This document shows, piece after piece, positions 1-10,502 of a stretch of DNA of 64,000 nucleotides; the first letter of the stretch is position 1; the number at the start of each line of letters is the position of its first letter. The DNA comes from Gluconacetobacter johannae (GTDB lineage Bacteria; Pseudomonadota; Alphaproteobacteria; Acetobacterales; Acetobacteraceae): contig NZ_BAQK01000013.1 in NCBI RefSeq assembly GCF_025994435.1, positions 1 through 64,000 on the forward strand. Reading direction: 5' to 3'. The translations under genes were made by a program, and so were the position numbers. The notes beneath the pieces are model-generated. The model was not told the origin of the DNA, did not search any database, and worked only from the letters and a program-made list of their open reading frames with translations.

Positions 1-222
1 CCGCCCCTGCGGTGAACAGCGATCTACACCCCACCCACATCACCGTCAACAGCGGTGAGGCATAAAAACCAAAAAAAGCGACCATCGCCCGTCCAACCCC
101 AGGGAAACCGCCATTTCGCCAATCGTCGACATGGCATCCCGACAAGAGGCTCCCCCGCCCCCGGCGGACCGCTCAAGTCTGGACATGGGGTCGTCTTTCA
201 TGTTTTCGGTCCTGGCCCCCAT

Positions 223-1662
223 ATGATGTGGCATCCCCTTGGAGCCATCAGGACAGGTTTTCCGTCATTGTCTGCTTCCGCCCCCTTCCCTCCCCCTGTA
301 GAGCCGGACGTTGCTGCCGAGCGCGGGCGCGGGCTGCGGCGGATCTTTCGTAACGTTGGCGTCCTGCTGGGGGGGCGGGCGATCAATGCGCCGCTCAGCC
401 TGCTTCATGCCTCGCTCGCCATCCGGCTGCTGGGCGGGTACGATTTCGGCCTGGTGGTCATGCTATATGCGTTCGCACGCACGATCGGCGACCTGGTGGA
501 TTTCCAATCCTGGCAGACCTTGCTGCAATACGGCTTTCGTCCTTTGGCCGACGGCGAACTGCGTCAGTTCCACCGCGTGCTCCGCTTCAGCCTTGTCCTC
601 GACCTGATCGGCGGCATCGCCGGGGTGGTCATCGCCGTGGCCGCCAGCCTGACCTTGGGGCCGGTGCTGGGCTGGCCACCCGCCCTGCATCCCATCGGCT
701 CGATCTATTGCGTGTCGACCCTGTTCATGGCGGCCGCCACCCCCACCGGCATTCTGCGTATCCTGAACCGGTTCGACCTTCTGGCGGTGCAGGGCACCGT
801 CGCGACGATCGTGCGGCTGGCCGGAACGCTCGCCCTGCCGCTGGTCGGCGCCAGTTTCATTCATCTGGCGGTCGCCTGGATGCTGGCCGAGGCCACGTCC
901 TGCATCCTGCTGTTCGGGCTGGCATGGCGCGAATTGCGCCGGAAAGGCCTGACCCGCGACTTGTGGAATACCACGGCCGACATCGTGCCCGACCTGCTGC
1001 GCCGGCGGATCGGGCAGGATTTCCCCGGCATCTGGCGCTTTGCCTTCGTCACCAACGCCAATGCGACCCTGTCCCTGGTATTCAGCCATGCCACGACCCT
1101 GATCGTCGGCAGTCGCCTGGGCCCTACCAGCGCGGGCTATTACCGGATCGCCAGTCAACTCGCGGCGGGTATCGCCAAACCCGGAACATTGGTGCAGCAG
1201 ACCCTCTATCCCGAGATGGCCACCCTGTGGCGCGACCGTGCGCTCGGGTCGATGTATCGCCTGGCCCTGCACGCCAGCCTGGCGGCAGGCGGGATCGGCT
1301 GCGCGCTGATGGGTCTGGCCTACTGGCTGAGCGCCCCCCTTCTGAGCCTAGTCATCGGCACGCACGACCCGGCCGCGGCGACGATCACGCTGTGGTTGCT
1401 TGGTTCCGAGGTCATCGGAATCTGCGGCCTGCCGCTGGAGCCGCTGCTGATGACGACGCGGCGGGCCGGCGCGGTGATGATTTCGCGCTGCGTCGATATG
1501 ATCTTTTTCCTGCCCACCTTGCTGATTTTCATCCGCCTGTATGGCCTCGATGGGGTGGGGCCGGCGACCGTCGCGGGCATGCTGCTGCTGGTCCTGCTGC
1601 AACTGGGGCTGGTGTTTCGCGCCCATGCCGCCATGACGCGGCCCATCCCTATCGAATCATGA
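223..1662 (+). CDS. Polysaccharide/lipid flippase, MATE/Wzx-like membrane protein
   Basis: The product is a polytopic inner-membrane protein of about 479 residues with roughly a dozen hydrophobic segments, beginning about 40 residues after the chosen start (LLGGRAINAPLSLLHASLAI and onward). Size and layout fit the oligosaccharide flippase (MOP/MATE) superfamily, which turns lipid-linked sugars or related lipids across the membrane. The frame is open back to position 55, but the first 56 residues are Pro/Arg/His-rich and not membrane-like, so I start at the ATG at 223 (a second ATG follows at 226); no clear ribosome site decides between them. The stop lies six bases before the next gene, so the two are probably co-transcribed. 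Its substrate is unknown; the neighbouring sphingolipid genes suggest a lipid or glycolipid. Family call is fairly sure, substrate is inference. Confidence 0.75.
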   Translation: MMWHPLGAIRTGFPSLSASAPFPPPVEPDVAAERGRGLRRIFRNVGVLLGGRAINAPLSLLHASLAIRLLGGYDFGLVVMLYAFARTIGDLVDFQSWQTLLQYGFRPLADGELRQFHRVLRFSLVLDLIGGIAGVVIAVAASLTLGPVLGWPPALHPIGSIYCVSTLFMAAATPTGILRILNRFDLLAVQGTVATIVRLAGTLALPLVGASFIHLAVAWMLAEATSCILLFGLAWRELRRKGLTRDLWNTTADIVPDLLRRRIGQDFPGIWRFAFVTNANATLSLVFSHATTLIVGSRLGPTSAGYYRIASQLAAGIAKPGTLVQQTLYPEMATLWRDRALGSMYRLALHASLAAGGIGCALMGLAYWLSAPLLSLVIGTHDPAAATITLWLLGSEVIGICGLPLEPLLMTTRRAGAVMISRCVDMIFFLPTLLIFIRLYGLDGVGPATVAGMLLLVLLQLGLVFRAHAAMTRPIPIES

Positions 1663-1668
1663 GAACCG

Positions 1669-2798
1669 ATGCGTATCGTCTTTCCTTATATCGCCCAGCC
1701 CCATCAGACCCTGCATTCGCTTCCGATCGCGCTGGAAATCGCCCGCCGCCATCCGGGCATCGCGGTGCATGTCGCCTGCCTGTCCCAGGCGCATGAGGAT
1801 TATGCCCGTTACCTCGCCGGCTTTTATCCGGATTCACAGGTGACATTCGACCGGCTGCACCTGCCGGCCCTGTTGCGCCGTCGCATGGACCGGCGGGGTC
1901 AGGACGTCCTGACCAAAATGGCCGCCCTGCTATATAACAAGAATTATTTCTCCGGATTTCAGGCCATCGTCGTGCCGGAACGCACGTCGCTCTATCTCCG
2001 CACGATGGGCGTGCGTGCGCCGCGCCTGATCTGGACCAGCCATGGCGCCGGGGACAGGGCGATCGGCTTCGCGCGCGACGTGCGAGATTTCGATTTTATC
2101 CTGATGGCCGGCCGAAAATTGGAAAACCGCTTTCTGGCCCAGGGCAGCCTGCGTCCTGGCCATTACGTTACCGGAATCTACGCCAAGTTCGACATGGTCC
2201 GCCGCCTGCACCAACAGGCCCCGCCCCTGTTCCCGAATGAACGGCCAACAGTCCTGTATAATCCGCATTTCAGCCGGAAGCTGTCCTCGTGGCATAAGTT
2301 CGGGTTAAAGGTGTTGGATTATTTTGCAACTCAGGACCAGTACAATCTTGTTTTCGCCCCACATTACAGGCTGTTCGATGGACGGCGCACCGAGGCCGAC
2401 GCGCTTGTCCGCGCCTATGCGGGCATATCCCACATGCTGATCGACCCCGGCAGCACGCGGAGCATCGACATGACCTACACCATGGGGGCCGACCTCTATC
2501 TGGGTGACGTCAGCAGCCAGGTCGCCGAATTCCTGATTACCCCGCGGCCGTGCCTGTTCCTCGACGCGCACGCCGCGAACTGGCGCGACAATCCGAACTA
2601 CCGATTCTGGACGCTTGGCAACGTCGTCACATCAACCGATTCACTCGGGCAGTCTATCGACAGGGCATACACGATGCAGGCAGATTTCCTTGAACGGCAA
2701 AAATCGTATATACGCGACACTTTCGGCCTCTCGGATGCTGGCCCTACCGCGCCTGCCGGCGCGGATGCCATCGTAGAATTTCTCCGGAAGGCCGGCCA

Positions 2799-2802
<4 letters not shown>
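1669..2802 (+). CDS. CDP-glycerol glycerophosphotransferase-family protein
   Basis: This 377-residue protein looks like a GT-B fold transferase of the teichoic-acid TagB/TagF (CDP-glycerol glycerophosphotransferase) family. Visible family marks are SHGAGDR (residues 124-130), NPHFS (198-202), APHYRL (230-235) and GDVSSQVAEF (279-288), the last matching the D-x-SS-xxxEF nucleotide/phosphate-binding motif. There is no signal peptide, so it acts at the cytoplasmic face. Such enzymes move a polyol phosphate from a CDP-linked donor to a lipid acceptor. A Gram-negative with no teichoic acid, plus the adjacent acyl-AMP ligase, ACP and serine palmitoyltransferase, makes a phosphoglycerol or phosphoglycerate head-group transfer to a sphingolipid plausible; that is inference. 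Its TGA overlaps the GTG start of the next gene, so translation is probably coupled. Confidence 0.75.
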
Positions 2803-4589
<1,787 letters not shown>

Positions 4590-4778
4590 CCCCCGGACAG
4601 GCGTCCCCGCCCGGCGATCCGTACTGGTCAAGAGGCCGGATTTCGATCATAAGGGCGTCCCTCTTCCCAGGACGGGTGGCGATATCCTGCCTGCGCCGGG
4701 ACGAGGCCGCCAGATGTGACATGCGGGCGCCCCAGGCCTTGCCTGCCGGGGGGACGGCCCGCAGAAGGATGCAAATAC

Positions 4779-5030
4779 ATGAGTGAAACGGTTGCAGACG
4801 TCTCTGCCCTGATCGTCCAGACGCTGCTGGCGAACCCCAAGGTTCCCCGCGACATCAACGGCAGCAGCAAGATCGTCGAGGACCTGGCCTTCGATTCACT
4901 CGCCGTGATGAATTTCGTCATGGAAATCGAGGATTCGCTCGACGTATCCGTCCCCCTCGACCGCCTTGCCGATATCCGGACCATCGACGATCTGGCCGCC
5001 TGCGTCGTATCCCTCAAGCAGGCCACCTGA
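4779..5030 (+). CDS. Acyl carrier protein dedicated to sphingolipid synthesis
   Basis: An 83-residue acidic acyl carrier protein with the phosphopantetheine attachment Ser40 in the AFDSLAVMNF motif. It is clearly different from the housekeeping AcpP at 20561-20800 (GADSLDTVEL), so the strain has a second ACP. Position between the acyl-AMP ligase and serine palmitoyltransferase, with only three bases to the latter, argues that it hands the acyl chain to the synthase. The ATG at 4779 is preceded by AGAAGGA about ten bases upstream; an open frame extends back to 4716 but that extension is Pro/Cys-rich and lacks a ribosome site. The 189-base gap upstream shows no feature I can name. Confidence 0.9.
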   Translation: MSETVADVSALIVQTLLANPKVPRDINGSSKIVEDLAFDSLAVMNFVMEIEDSLDVSVPLDRLADIRTIDDLAACVVSLKQAT

Positions 5031-5033
5031 TCC

Positions 5034-6248
5034 ATGTCGATCTTCAGCAAATATGACGGTCTGGCCCAGTCTCTGGCAGCCGTGACGGCAGATGGCGGCC
5101 GCAATCCGTTCGCCGTCGTCATCGACCGCCCACTGTCCTCGACCGTCGGCCTGATCGAGGGGCGCGAAACGCTGCTGTTCGGCACCAACAACTATCTGGG
5201 CCTCAGCCAGTCCGAAGCCGCGATCGAGGCCGCGATCGCCGCCGCGCGGACCCATGGCGTCGGCACCACCGGATCGCGGATCGCCAACGGCACGCAGGGC
5301 CTGCACCGCCAGTTGGAAGAACGGATCGCCGCCTATTTCCAGCGCCGTCACTGCATGGTGTTTTCCACGGGATACCAGGCCAACCTGGGCATGATCTCGG
5401 CGCTGGCCGGCAAGGACGATTACCTGCTGCTGGATGCCGACAGCCATGCCAGCATCTATGACGGCAGCCGCCTGGGCCACGCGCAGGTCATCCGGTTCCG
5501 CCATAACGACCCCGAGGACCTACGCAAGCGCCTGCGCCGCCTGGACGGCACCCCGGGGGCCAAGCTGATCGTCGTCGAAGGCATCTATTCGATGATGGGC
5601 GACGTCGTCCCCATGGCGGAATTCGCGGCCGTGAAGCGTGAGGCCGGGGCCTGGCTGCTGGCCGACGAGGCCCATTCCTTCGGCGTGATGGGCGCGCACG
5701 GACGCGGCGTGGCCGAGGCCGACGGTGTCGAAGGCGATGTCGATTTCGTGGTCGGCACCTTCTCCAAGAGCCTGGGCACCGTGGGCGGCTATTGCGTTTC
5801 GGACCATGACGGGCTGGATCTGATCCGACTGTGCTCGCGTCCCTATATGTTCACGGCCTCGCTTCCGCCCGAAATCATCGCGGCGACAATGGCGGCGCTG
5901 GACGAGATGGGGCGTCGTCCCGAACTGCGCCACACCCTGATGGACAACGCGCGCCGCCTGCATGCGGGCCTGAATGCGGCTGGCCTGCGTACCGGCCCGC
6001 AGGCCAGCCCGGTGGTCTCGGTCATCCTGGACGAGGTGGACCAGGCCGTGCGGTTCTGGAACCGGCTGCTGGATCTGGGCGTCTACGTCAATCTCAGCCT
6101 GCCGCCCGCGACGCCGGACCAGCATCCGCTGCTGCGGACCTCGGTCATGGCGACACACACACCGGCACAAATCGACCGCGCGGTGGACATCTTCGCGACC
6201 GTGGCGCGCGAGTTCGGCCTTATGCGCCCGGCGGCCGCGTCCGCCTGA
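5034..6248 (+). CDS. spt: Serine palmitoyltransferase
   Basis: A 404-residue, soluble PLP enzyme of the alpha-oxoamine synthase family, condensing L-serine with a palmitoyl thioester to 3-ketosphinganine, the first step of sphingolipid synthesis. Seen in the sequence: NNYLGLS (52-58), the PLP-stacking His138 in DADSHAS, DEAHSFG (211-217) and the Schiff-base Lys245 in GTFSKSLGTVGG, a motif close to that of bacterial SPT. Family relatives (KBL, BioF, ALAS) are excluded mainly by context: its own ACP and acyl-AMP ligase lie directly upstream. Length is typical of the soluble bacterial homodimer. Its last 29 bases overlap the 3' end of the convergent nucleotidyltransferase gene. Confidence 0.9.
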   Translation: MSIFSKYDGLAQSLAAVTADGGRNPFAVVIDRPLSSTVGLIEGRETLLFGTNNYLGLSQSEAAIEAAIAAARTHGVGTTGSRIANGTQGLHRQLEERIAAYFQRRHCMVFSTGYQANLGMISALAGKDDYLLLDADSHASIYDGSRLGHAQVIRFRHNDPEDLRKRLRRLDGTPGAKLIVVEGIYSMMGDVVPMAEFAAVKREAGAWLLADEAHSFGVMGAHGRGVAEADGVEGDVDFVVGTFSKSLGTVGGYCVSDHDGLDLIRLCSRPYMFTASLPPEIIAATMAALDEMGRRPELRHTLMDNARRLHAGLNAAGLRTGPQASPVVSVILDEVDQAVRFWNRLLDLGVYVNLSLPPATPDQHPLLRTSVMATHTPAQIDRAVDIFATVAREFGLMRPAAASA

Positions 6249-7197
6249 ACAGGCCGGCCCGCCGCAGGGTCCACAGCAGCCACGGCAGGCAGATCAGGGG
6301 ATGGCGCTCGGAAAAGGGCGTCAGCGCAAGCTCGATCCCCGTATGGCGCCTGATCTTCCAGGCCACGTAACGCGCCCCGCCCGTGAAGGTGAAGGCCCCC
6401 TTGGCCAGGCGGGCGATGTTCAGGGGGCGCCCCAGCGTGTCGCGCAGGCGCCAGCGCCGCAGCGCCCGGGCGCGGACGCTGTCACTGACCTCCGGACGCA
6501 GGACCGCCCCCTTCTGGCGGAAGGACAGGCCCGAGGCCGTCCAGGCCGCGATCAGCAGATCCCGGTAGCGATCCCCCTTTCCGCCCAGCAGGCTGCGGGG
6601 ACGTCCTGCGGATTCGACCCGCAATTCCGCGCCGTAGGTCCGTTCAAGCAGCGATTCCCAGTATTTTTCCGCGGTTCCTTCCGCCGGCCCCAGGCACGCC
6701 GCCCACCAGGCGGCCACCGCGACCGCCCGCACCAGGCAGCGCAGGATGTCATCGGCGGCCACGGCGTCACGCACCCAGACCAGGCGGAGCGGCTGGCAGA
6801 ACCGGGCCCACAGCGTGGTGTCGACGGTGCGCCGCCCGGTCATGGCGCGAAACTGCGCGATGGTCACGATCGCGACCTTCGCCCGGAGGGTGGCCCCATT
6901 CACGACCAGTTCGTGATATTCGACATTGGGTGGCAGTAGGGCGTTCGCAACCTGTGCGGTCCGGCCGCGGGGCCAGTCGGACTGGCGCTCCACCACGATA
7001 TAGAAATCCAGGATGCCCTCAGGGTCGGCCTGCCGCAACGCGGACCCGTAGAACAGCACGCCCATGACCGGCGCGTGCCCCACCAGACGGGCTGCGAATG
7101 CGGTAACGGGCGGACTGACCGGCTGCACCAGTTCGCCGGTCAGCAGGCGGGCCACCCGTCCGGCGGCCGAACCGTCGAACGGGCCGGGGGCGTTCAC
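6220..7197 (-). CDS. Tam41-like nucleotidyltransferase (putative CDP-lipid synthase)
   Basis: A protein of about 325 residues. FYGSALRQ (49-56) followed by LDFYIVVE (63-70) is the GS-x-DxD-type active site of nucleotidyltransferases. The following pattern (a Trp-Pro soon after, an N-x-x-Y-H region, and RFCQPLRLVW) resembles mitochondrial Tam41, which converts phosphatidate plus CTP into CDP-diacylglycerol. I matched this by memory of the family, so a profile search is needed. The GTG start (7197) overlaps the TGA of the upstream lipid kinase, implying coupled synthesis; the obvious inference is that it activates the kinase's phospholipid product, for example ceramide-1-phosphate to CDP-ceramide. 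The frame stays open to 7473, but that part is out of character and overlaps the kinase. The 3' end runs 29 bases into spt. Confidence 0.6.
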   Translation of the reverse strand: MNAPGPFDGSAAGRVARLLTGELVQPVSPPVTAFAARLVGHAPVMGVLFYGSALRQADPEGILDFYIVVERQSDWPRGRTAQVANALLPPNVEYHELVVNGATLRAKVAIVTIAQFRAMTGRRTVDTTLWARFCQPLRLVWVRDAVAADDILRCLVRAVAVAAWWAACLGPAEGTAEKYWESLLERTYGAELRVESAGRPRSLLGGKGDRYRDLLIAAWTASGLSFRQKGAVLRPEVSDSVRARALRRWRLRDTLGRPLNIARLAKGAFTFTGGARYVAWKIRRHTGIELALTPFSERHPLICLPWLLWTLRRAGLFRRTRPPGA

Positions 7198-8168
7198 GCC
7201 ACCCCCTGGATGAAATCGAAGGCCGGCCCGGCCGACAGCACTGTCTGCCCGTCGGGACCGGAATTCAGGATCTCGCCATCCAGGACGAAATCCTCGCCGA
7301 TCCTCAGCGCCAGCCTGTCGGTCTGGCCGCGCTCGTAGGCCGGACAGGCGTCCAGCCATTCCGGAGAGCGGCCACGCAGCAGGTTCCACGTCGCGGCCGC
7401 CAGATGGGGCGGATAGGCCCGGACATTCAGATAGGACATTCCCTCCGCCCCCGTCCGGGGGGCGAACGGCCACATCCGGTGCGGCAGGCGATGCAGGGTG
7501 GTCGCGAGGAACAGGAAACAGTCCTGCTCCCGCGGGGCCTCAGCCCCGACGGCCAACGTGATCCTGTTGCCGCCCAGCCATTTCCGCCGCGTGGAGCGCA
7601 ACGCCAGACGCCCGATCGACGACGCGATGGCCACCCCGACCGCGACGTCATGGGAAAACCGGTCGATGGCGGGACGATGCGCGATGGCGACGCCCCGCGT
7701 GAAGGCGGCCGCCCCATGGAACATCCCCAGCGTCACCGGGCGATCCGGGTCCGACCAGCGGACCGCCAGCGCCTCGCGCCGAACGACCCGCCGCCGCAGA
7801 CCGCCGTCGCGGGCCAGGGCGGCCAGCCGGTCGAGCGCCGCGATTCCCCGCAGCCCGAACCCGACATCGCTCGCGATCAGATTGGTGTTGCCCGACGGCA
7901 GCACCGCCAGGGCCGGCAGCGCGTCGGCGGGATAATGACGATATATGGCGGACATCACTTCGCTGACGGTGCCGTCCCCGCCATCAATCGCAATCGTCGG
8001 GACCTCACGCCGGGCCAGCTCCGCCACGGCGTCCAGCACGTGCTCGCGGCTGGAAGGGCCGACGAACAGCGGACCAAGAAGCCGGGCCGCGCTGTTGCGG
8101 AACGTCCCGTCATCCTTGCCATTCCGCCGGCTGCGCGGATTGTGAATCAAGGCAAAACGTTCGGTCAC
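7194..8168 (-). CDS. Diacylglycerol/ceramide kinase-family lipid kinase
   Basis: A 324-residue DAGK-catalytic-domain protein, the fold shared by diacylglycerol, sphingosine and ceramide kinases and bacterial YegS. The nucleotide-binding IDGGDGTVSE is at 61-70 and the PSGNTN loop at 91-96; a C-terminal VLDGE segment matches the second half of the domain. It phosphorylates a lipid hydroxyl at the cytoplasmic membrane face using ATP. In Caulobacter a eukaryote-like ceramide kinase of this family works beside spt, and the placement here, coupled to a Tam41-like enzyme and convergent with spt, favours ceramide or long-chain base as substrate; diacylglycerol remains possible. The start is GTG; the 197-base gap to the divergent phosphoesterase should hold promoters for both. 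Confidence 0.8.
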   Translation of the reverse strand: MTERFALIHNPRSRRNGKDDGTFRNSAARLLGPLFVGPSSREHVLDAVAELARREVPTIAIDGGDGTVSEVMSAIYRHYPADALPALAVLPSGNTNLIASDVGFGLRGIAALDRLAALARDGGLRRRVVRREALAVRWSDPDRPVTLGMFHGAAAFTRGVAIAHRPAIDRFSHDVAVGVAIASSIGRLALRSTRRKWLGGNRITLAVGAEAPREQDCFLFLATTLHRLPHRMWPFAPRTGAEGMSYLNVRAYPPHLAAATWNLLRGRSPEWLDACPAYERGQTDRLALRIGEDFVLDGEILNSGPDGQTVLSAGPAFDFIQGVA

Positions 8169-8365
8169 GCGGTACCGGTCCTTTTCTGGTCATCGTCCAT
8201 CCGTCCGGCCATAAGCCGCGTTCCGACCGGTATTGCAAGGCAAGAAAGCCGGCCGCTCCCTCTCGACAGCGACGATGGAAGGCGGCATGTCCGGGCGTTG
8301 GCGACAGGAACGTTGCAGGCCACGCCCCACCGTGCGCCCGGACCGCCACCACAGCGGAGGCCCCC

Positions 8366-9271
8366 GTGACCGAGATCGTACTCGCCCATCTGTCCGACCC
8401 TCATCTTTCGCATGACAAATTGTATCTGCCGCCGGCGGCGCTGCTGAACAAGCGGGCGTTGAGCCAGTTGTCATGGCGCCGCAAGCGCCGCTTCCTGCAT
8501 GTCGGCGCGATGCTGGACAGGGTGGTGGCGGACCTGCGCGCGACGGCCCCGGACGTCGTGGCCCTGACCGGCGACCTGACCAATCTGGGCCTGCCCGTGG
8601 AATGCCGGCAGGCGGCCGACTGGTTGCGGCACGCCATGCCCGCGCAGACGGTCGCAATTCCCGGCAACCATGACATGCTGGTGCGGGAACGCTGGCCGGA
8701 CTCGCTGGGGCTCTGGGCGCCATGGATGGCCCCGACGCCGGATGATTTTCCCTTCGTGCGCCGAGTGGGACCGCTGGCGCTGATCGGCGTCAATTCGGCG
8801 CGGCCGATGCCATGGTTTTCGGCGGCCGGACGGGTCGGGCTGCCCCAGGCCGATCGCCTGGCCGCCATCCTGCACGACACCGGCCGGCAGGGCCTGTGCC
8901 GGGTCGTCCTGATCCATCACCCGCCGGTCGCCGGCATCGTGCCCCGCCGGAAGGCGCTGCTGGACCGTGCGCTGTTCGCCGACGCCATCGCCCGCGCGGG
9001 GGCGGAGCTGGTGCTGCACGGGCATTCCCATGTATCCGGACTGTCATCCCTGCCCGGCCCCCTGGCGCCCGTCCCGGTCCTGGGGGTGGCGTCGGCCTCG
9101 ATGCGCTCCGAGCGTCCGGCGCGCGCGGCGGCATGGCAGCAGATCCGGATCTCGACGACGGAACGCGGCTTCCATATCGAAGTCCGGCGGCGGATCTTCC
9201 GCCCCGACAGGCCGGTGCTGGCGCTTGCGCCCATGATCTTCACCTCCTATCGCACCCCGTCGCCAATTTGA
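8366..9271 (+). CDS. Calcineurin-like metallophosphoesterase
   Basis: A 301-residue cytosolic metallophosphoesterase with the complete dimetal site: D11 and H13 (SDPHL), TGD (68-70), GNHD (100-103), HH in IHHPP (183-187) and HGHSH (218-222). It should hydrolyse a phosphomono- or diester; LpxH-like lipid phosphohydrolases and Icc-type phosphodiesterases share these motifs, so the substrate is open. It heads the plus-strand run into lptF (16-base gap), suggesting a lipid or nucleotide-diphosphate-lipid substrate made by the neighbouring genes. The GTG start has CGGAGG five bases upstream, which settles it. Family call sure, role inferred from context. Confidence 0.85.
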   Translation: MTEIVLAHLSDPHLSHDKLYLPPAALLNKRALSQLSWRRKRRFLHVGAMLDRVVADLRATAPDVVALTGDLTNLGLPVECRQAADWLRHAMPAQTVAIPGNHDMLVRERWPDSLGLWAPWMAPTPDDFPFVRRVGPLALIGVNSARPMPWFSAAGRVGLPQADRLAAILHDTGRQGLCRVVLIHHPPVAGIVPRRKALLDRALFADAIARAGAELVLHGHSHVSGLSSLPGPLAPVPVLGVASASMRSERPARAAAWQQIRISTTERGFHIEVRRRIFRPDRPVLALAPMIFTSYRTPSPI

Positions 9272-9287
9272 GTATGTATGGGCCGAC

Positions 9288-10502
9288 ATGAGGCGCGCAC
9301 CTTCCCTTCCGTCGTTCGTCCGGAGCATTTCGGCGGGAACGCTGGACCATTATCTGATCGCGCAGACCCTGCCCCCGTTCGCCATTTCGCTCGGCGTCGT
9401 GATGACGGCGCTGCTGCTGGAACGGCTGCTGGTCCTGTTCAACGTGCTGGCGGCGGATGGCGGCACGCTGCGAACCTTCCTCAATCTGCTGGCGGACCTG
9501 GTGCCGCATTATCTTGGCCTGGCGCTTCCGGCGGCCATCTGCGTCAGCGTGTTCTCGGTCGTCCGCAAGATGAGCCAGAACAATGAAATCGACGCCCTGA
9601 TGGCCAGCGGCGTGTCCCTGGCGCGGATCGCGCGGCCGTTCATCGCCATGGGGGTCATCCTCGGCCTGCTCAGCTTCCTGCTTTATGGGTTCATCCAGCC
9701 TTATGCCCGCTACAATTTCCGCCAGGGCATGTACCTGGCCAGCCATGCAGGCTGGGCGCCGCATCTGCAGGGGCGGATGTTCGCGACACCGTCCGGCAAC
9801 CTGATGCTGACGGCCGACCGCGTCGAGGGGGCGGGAACACGGCTGTTCCACGTCTTCATCCGCGACAGGACCCCCGACATGGAACGCGACATTACCGCCG
9901 AAAGCGGGACGTTGCAGATCGCGGACGACCGGTCGTCCGTGCGCCTGGACCTGGCGCACGGCGTGATCGTCACGGACCGCCATGACGACCGCCCCACCCT
10001 GGCGACGTTCGACACGACGACCCGCATCCTCCAGAGCGATGGCCGGGGCGGTGCCTTCCGCCATCGGGGAAACGACGAGCGCGAACTGACGATGCCGGAA
10101 CTGCGCCAGGCCATCCGCCATCGCGATCCCGCGATCCTCCAGTCCCATCTGGTGGCCGAACTGCATTTCCGCCTGGCCCGGGCCCTGGCCGTTCCGTTCA
10201 TTCCGGTGCTGGCCTGCGCCCTGGCGGGGATGGCCAAGCGGCAACGGCGGAATCTGGGCCTGCCCATCGCGGCGATCAGCCTTGTGGGGTTCGACTATGC
10301 ACTCCAGCTGGGCCTCAGCCTGGCGGCAAGCCGCTCCATGTCGCCCTGGCTGGTGATCTGGGGGCCGTTCGTCTTCTTCTGCGCCGCCTGCGTCGAACTG
10401 CTGGCCCGACGCAGCGGGATGTCCGGCGCGGGAGGATACCTGAGGCGACTGGTACGGCGCGGCCCTGCCTCGGCCCGTCCGGCGACGGACCCCGGCCGAT
10501 GA
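9288..10502 (+). CDS. lptF: LptF-like permease (YjgP/YjgQ family)
   Basis: A 404-residue inner-membrane protein with the LptF/LptG layout: three N-terminal membrane helices (about 20-55, 62-90, 113-135), a periplasmic beta-jellyroll-type domain (about 140-285), then three more helices. In the Lpt machine, LptF and LptG pair with the LptB ATPase and pull lipopolysaccharide from the membrane. Here the pair sits inside a sphingolipid locus, with no lptB, lptC or lptA in the window. It may be the housekeeping LPS exporter or a paralogue for sphingolipid; the window cannot tell. The stop overlaps the lptG start as ATGA. Confidence 0.85.
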   Translation: MRRAPSLPSFVRSISAGTLDHYLIAQTLPPFAISLGVVMTALLLERLLVLFNVLAADGGTLRTFLNLLADLVPHYLGLALPAAICVSVFSVVRKMSQNNEIDALMASGVSLARIARPFIAMGVILGLLSFLLYGFIQPYARYNFRQGMYLASHAGWAPHLQGRMFATPSGNLMLTADRVEGAGTRLFHVFIRDRTPDMERDITAESGTLQIADDRSSVRLDLAHGVIVTDRHDDRPTLATFDTTTRILQSDGRGGAFRHRGNDERELTMPELRQAIRHRDPAILQSHLVAELHFRLARALAVPFIPVLACALAGMAKRQRRNLGLPIAAISLVGFDYALQLGLSLAASRSMSPWLVIWGPFVFFCAACVELLARRSGMSGAGGYLRRLVRRGPASARPATDPGR

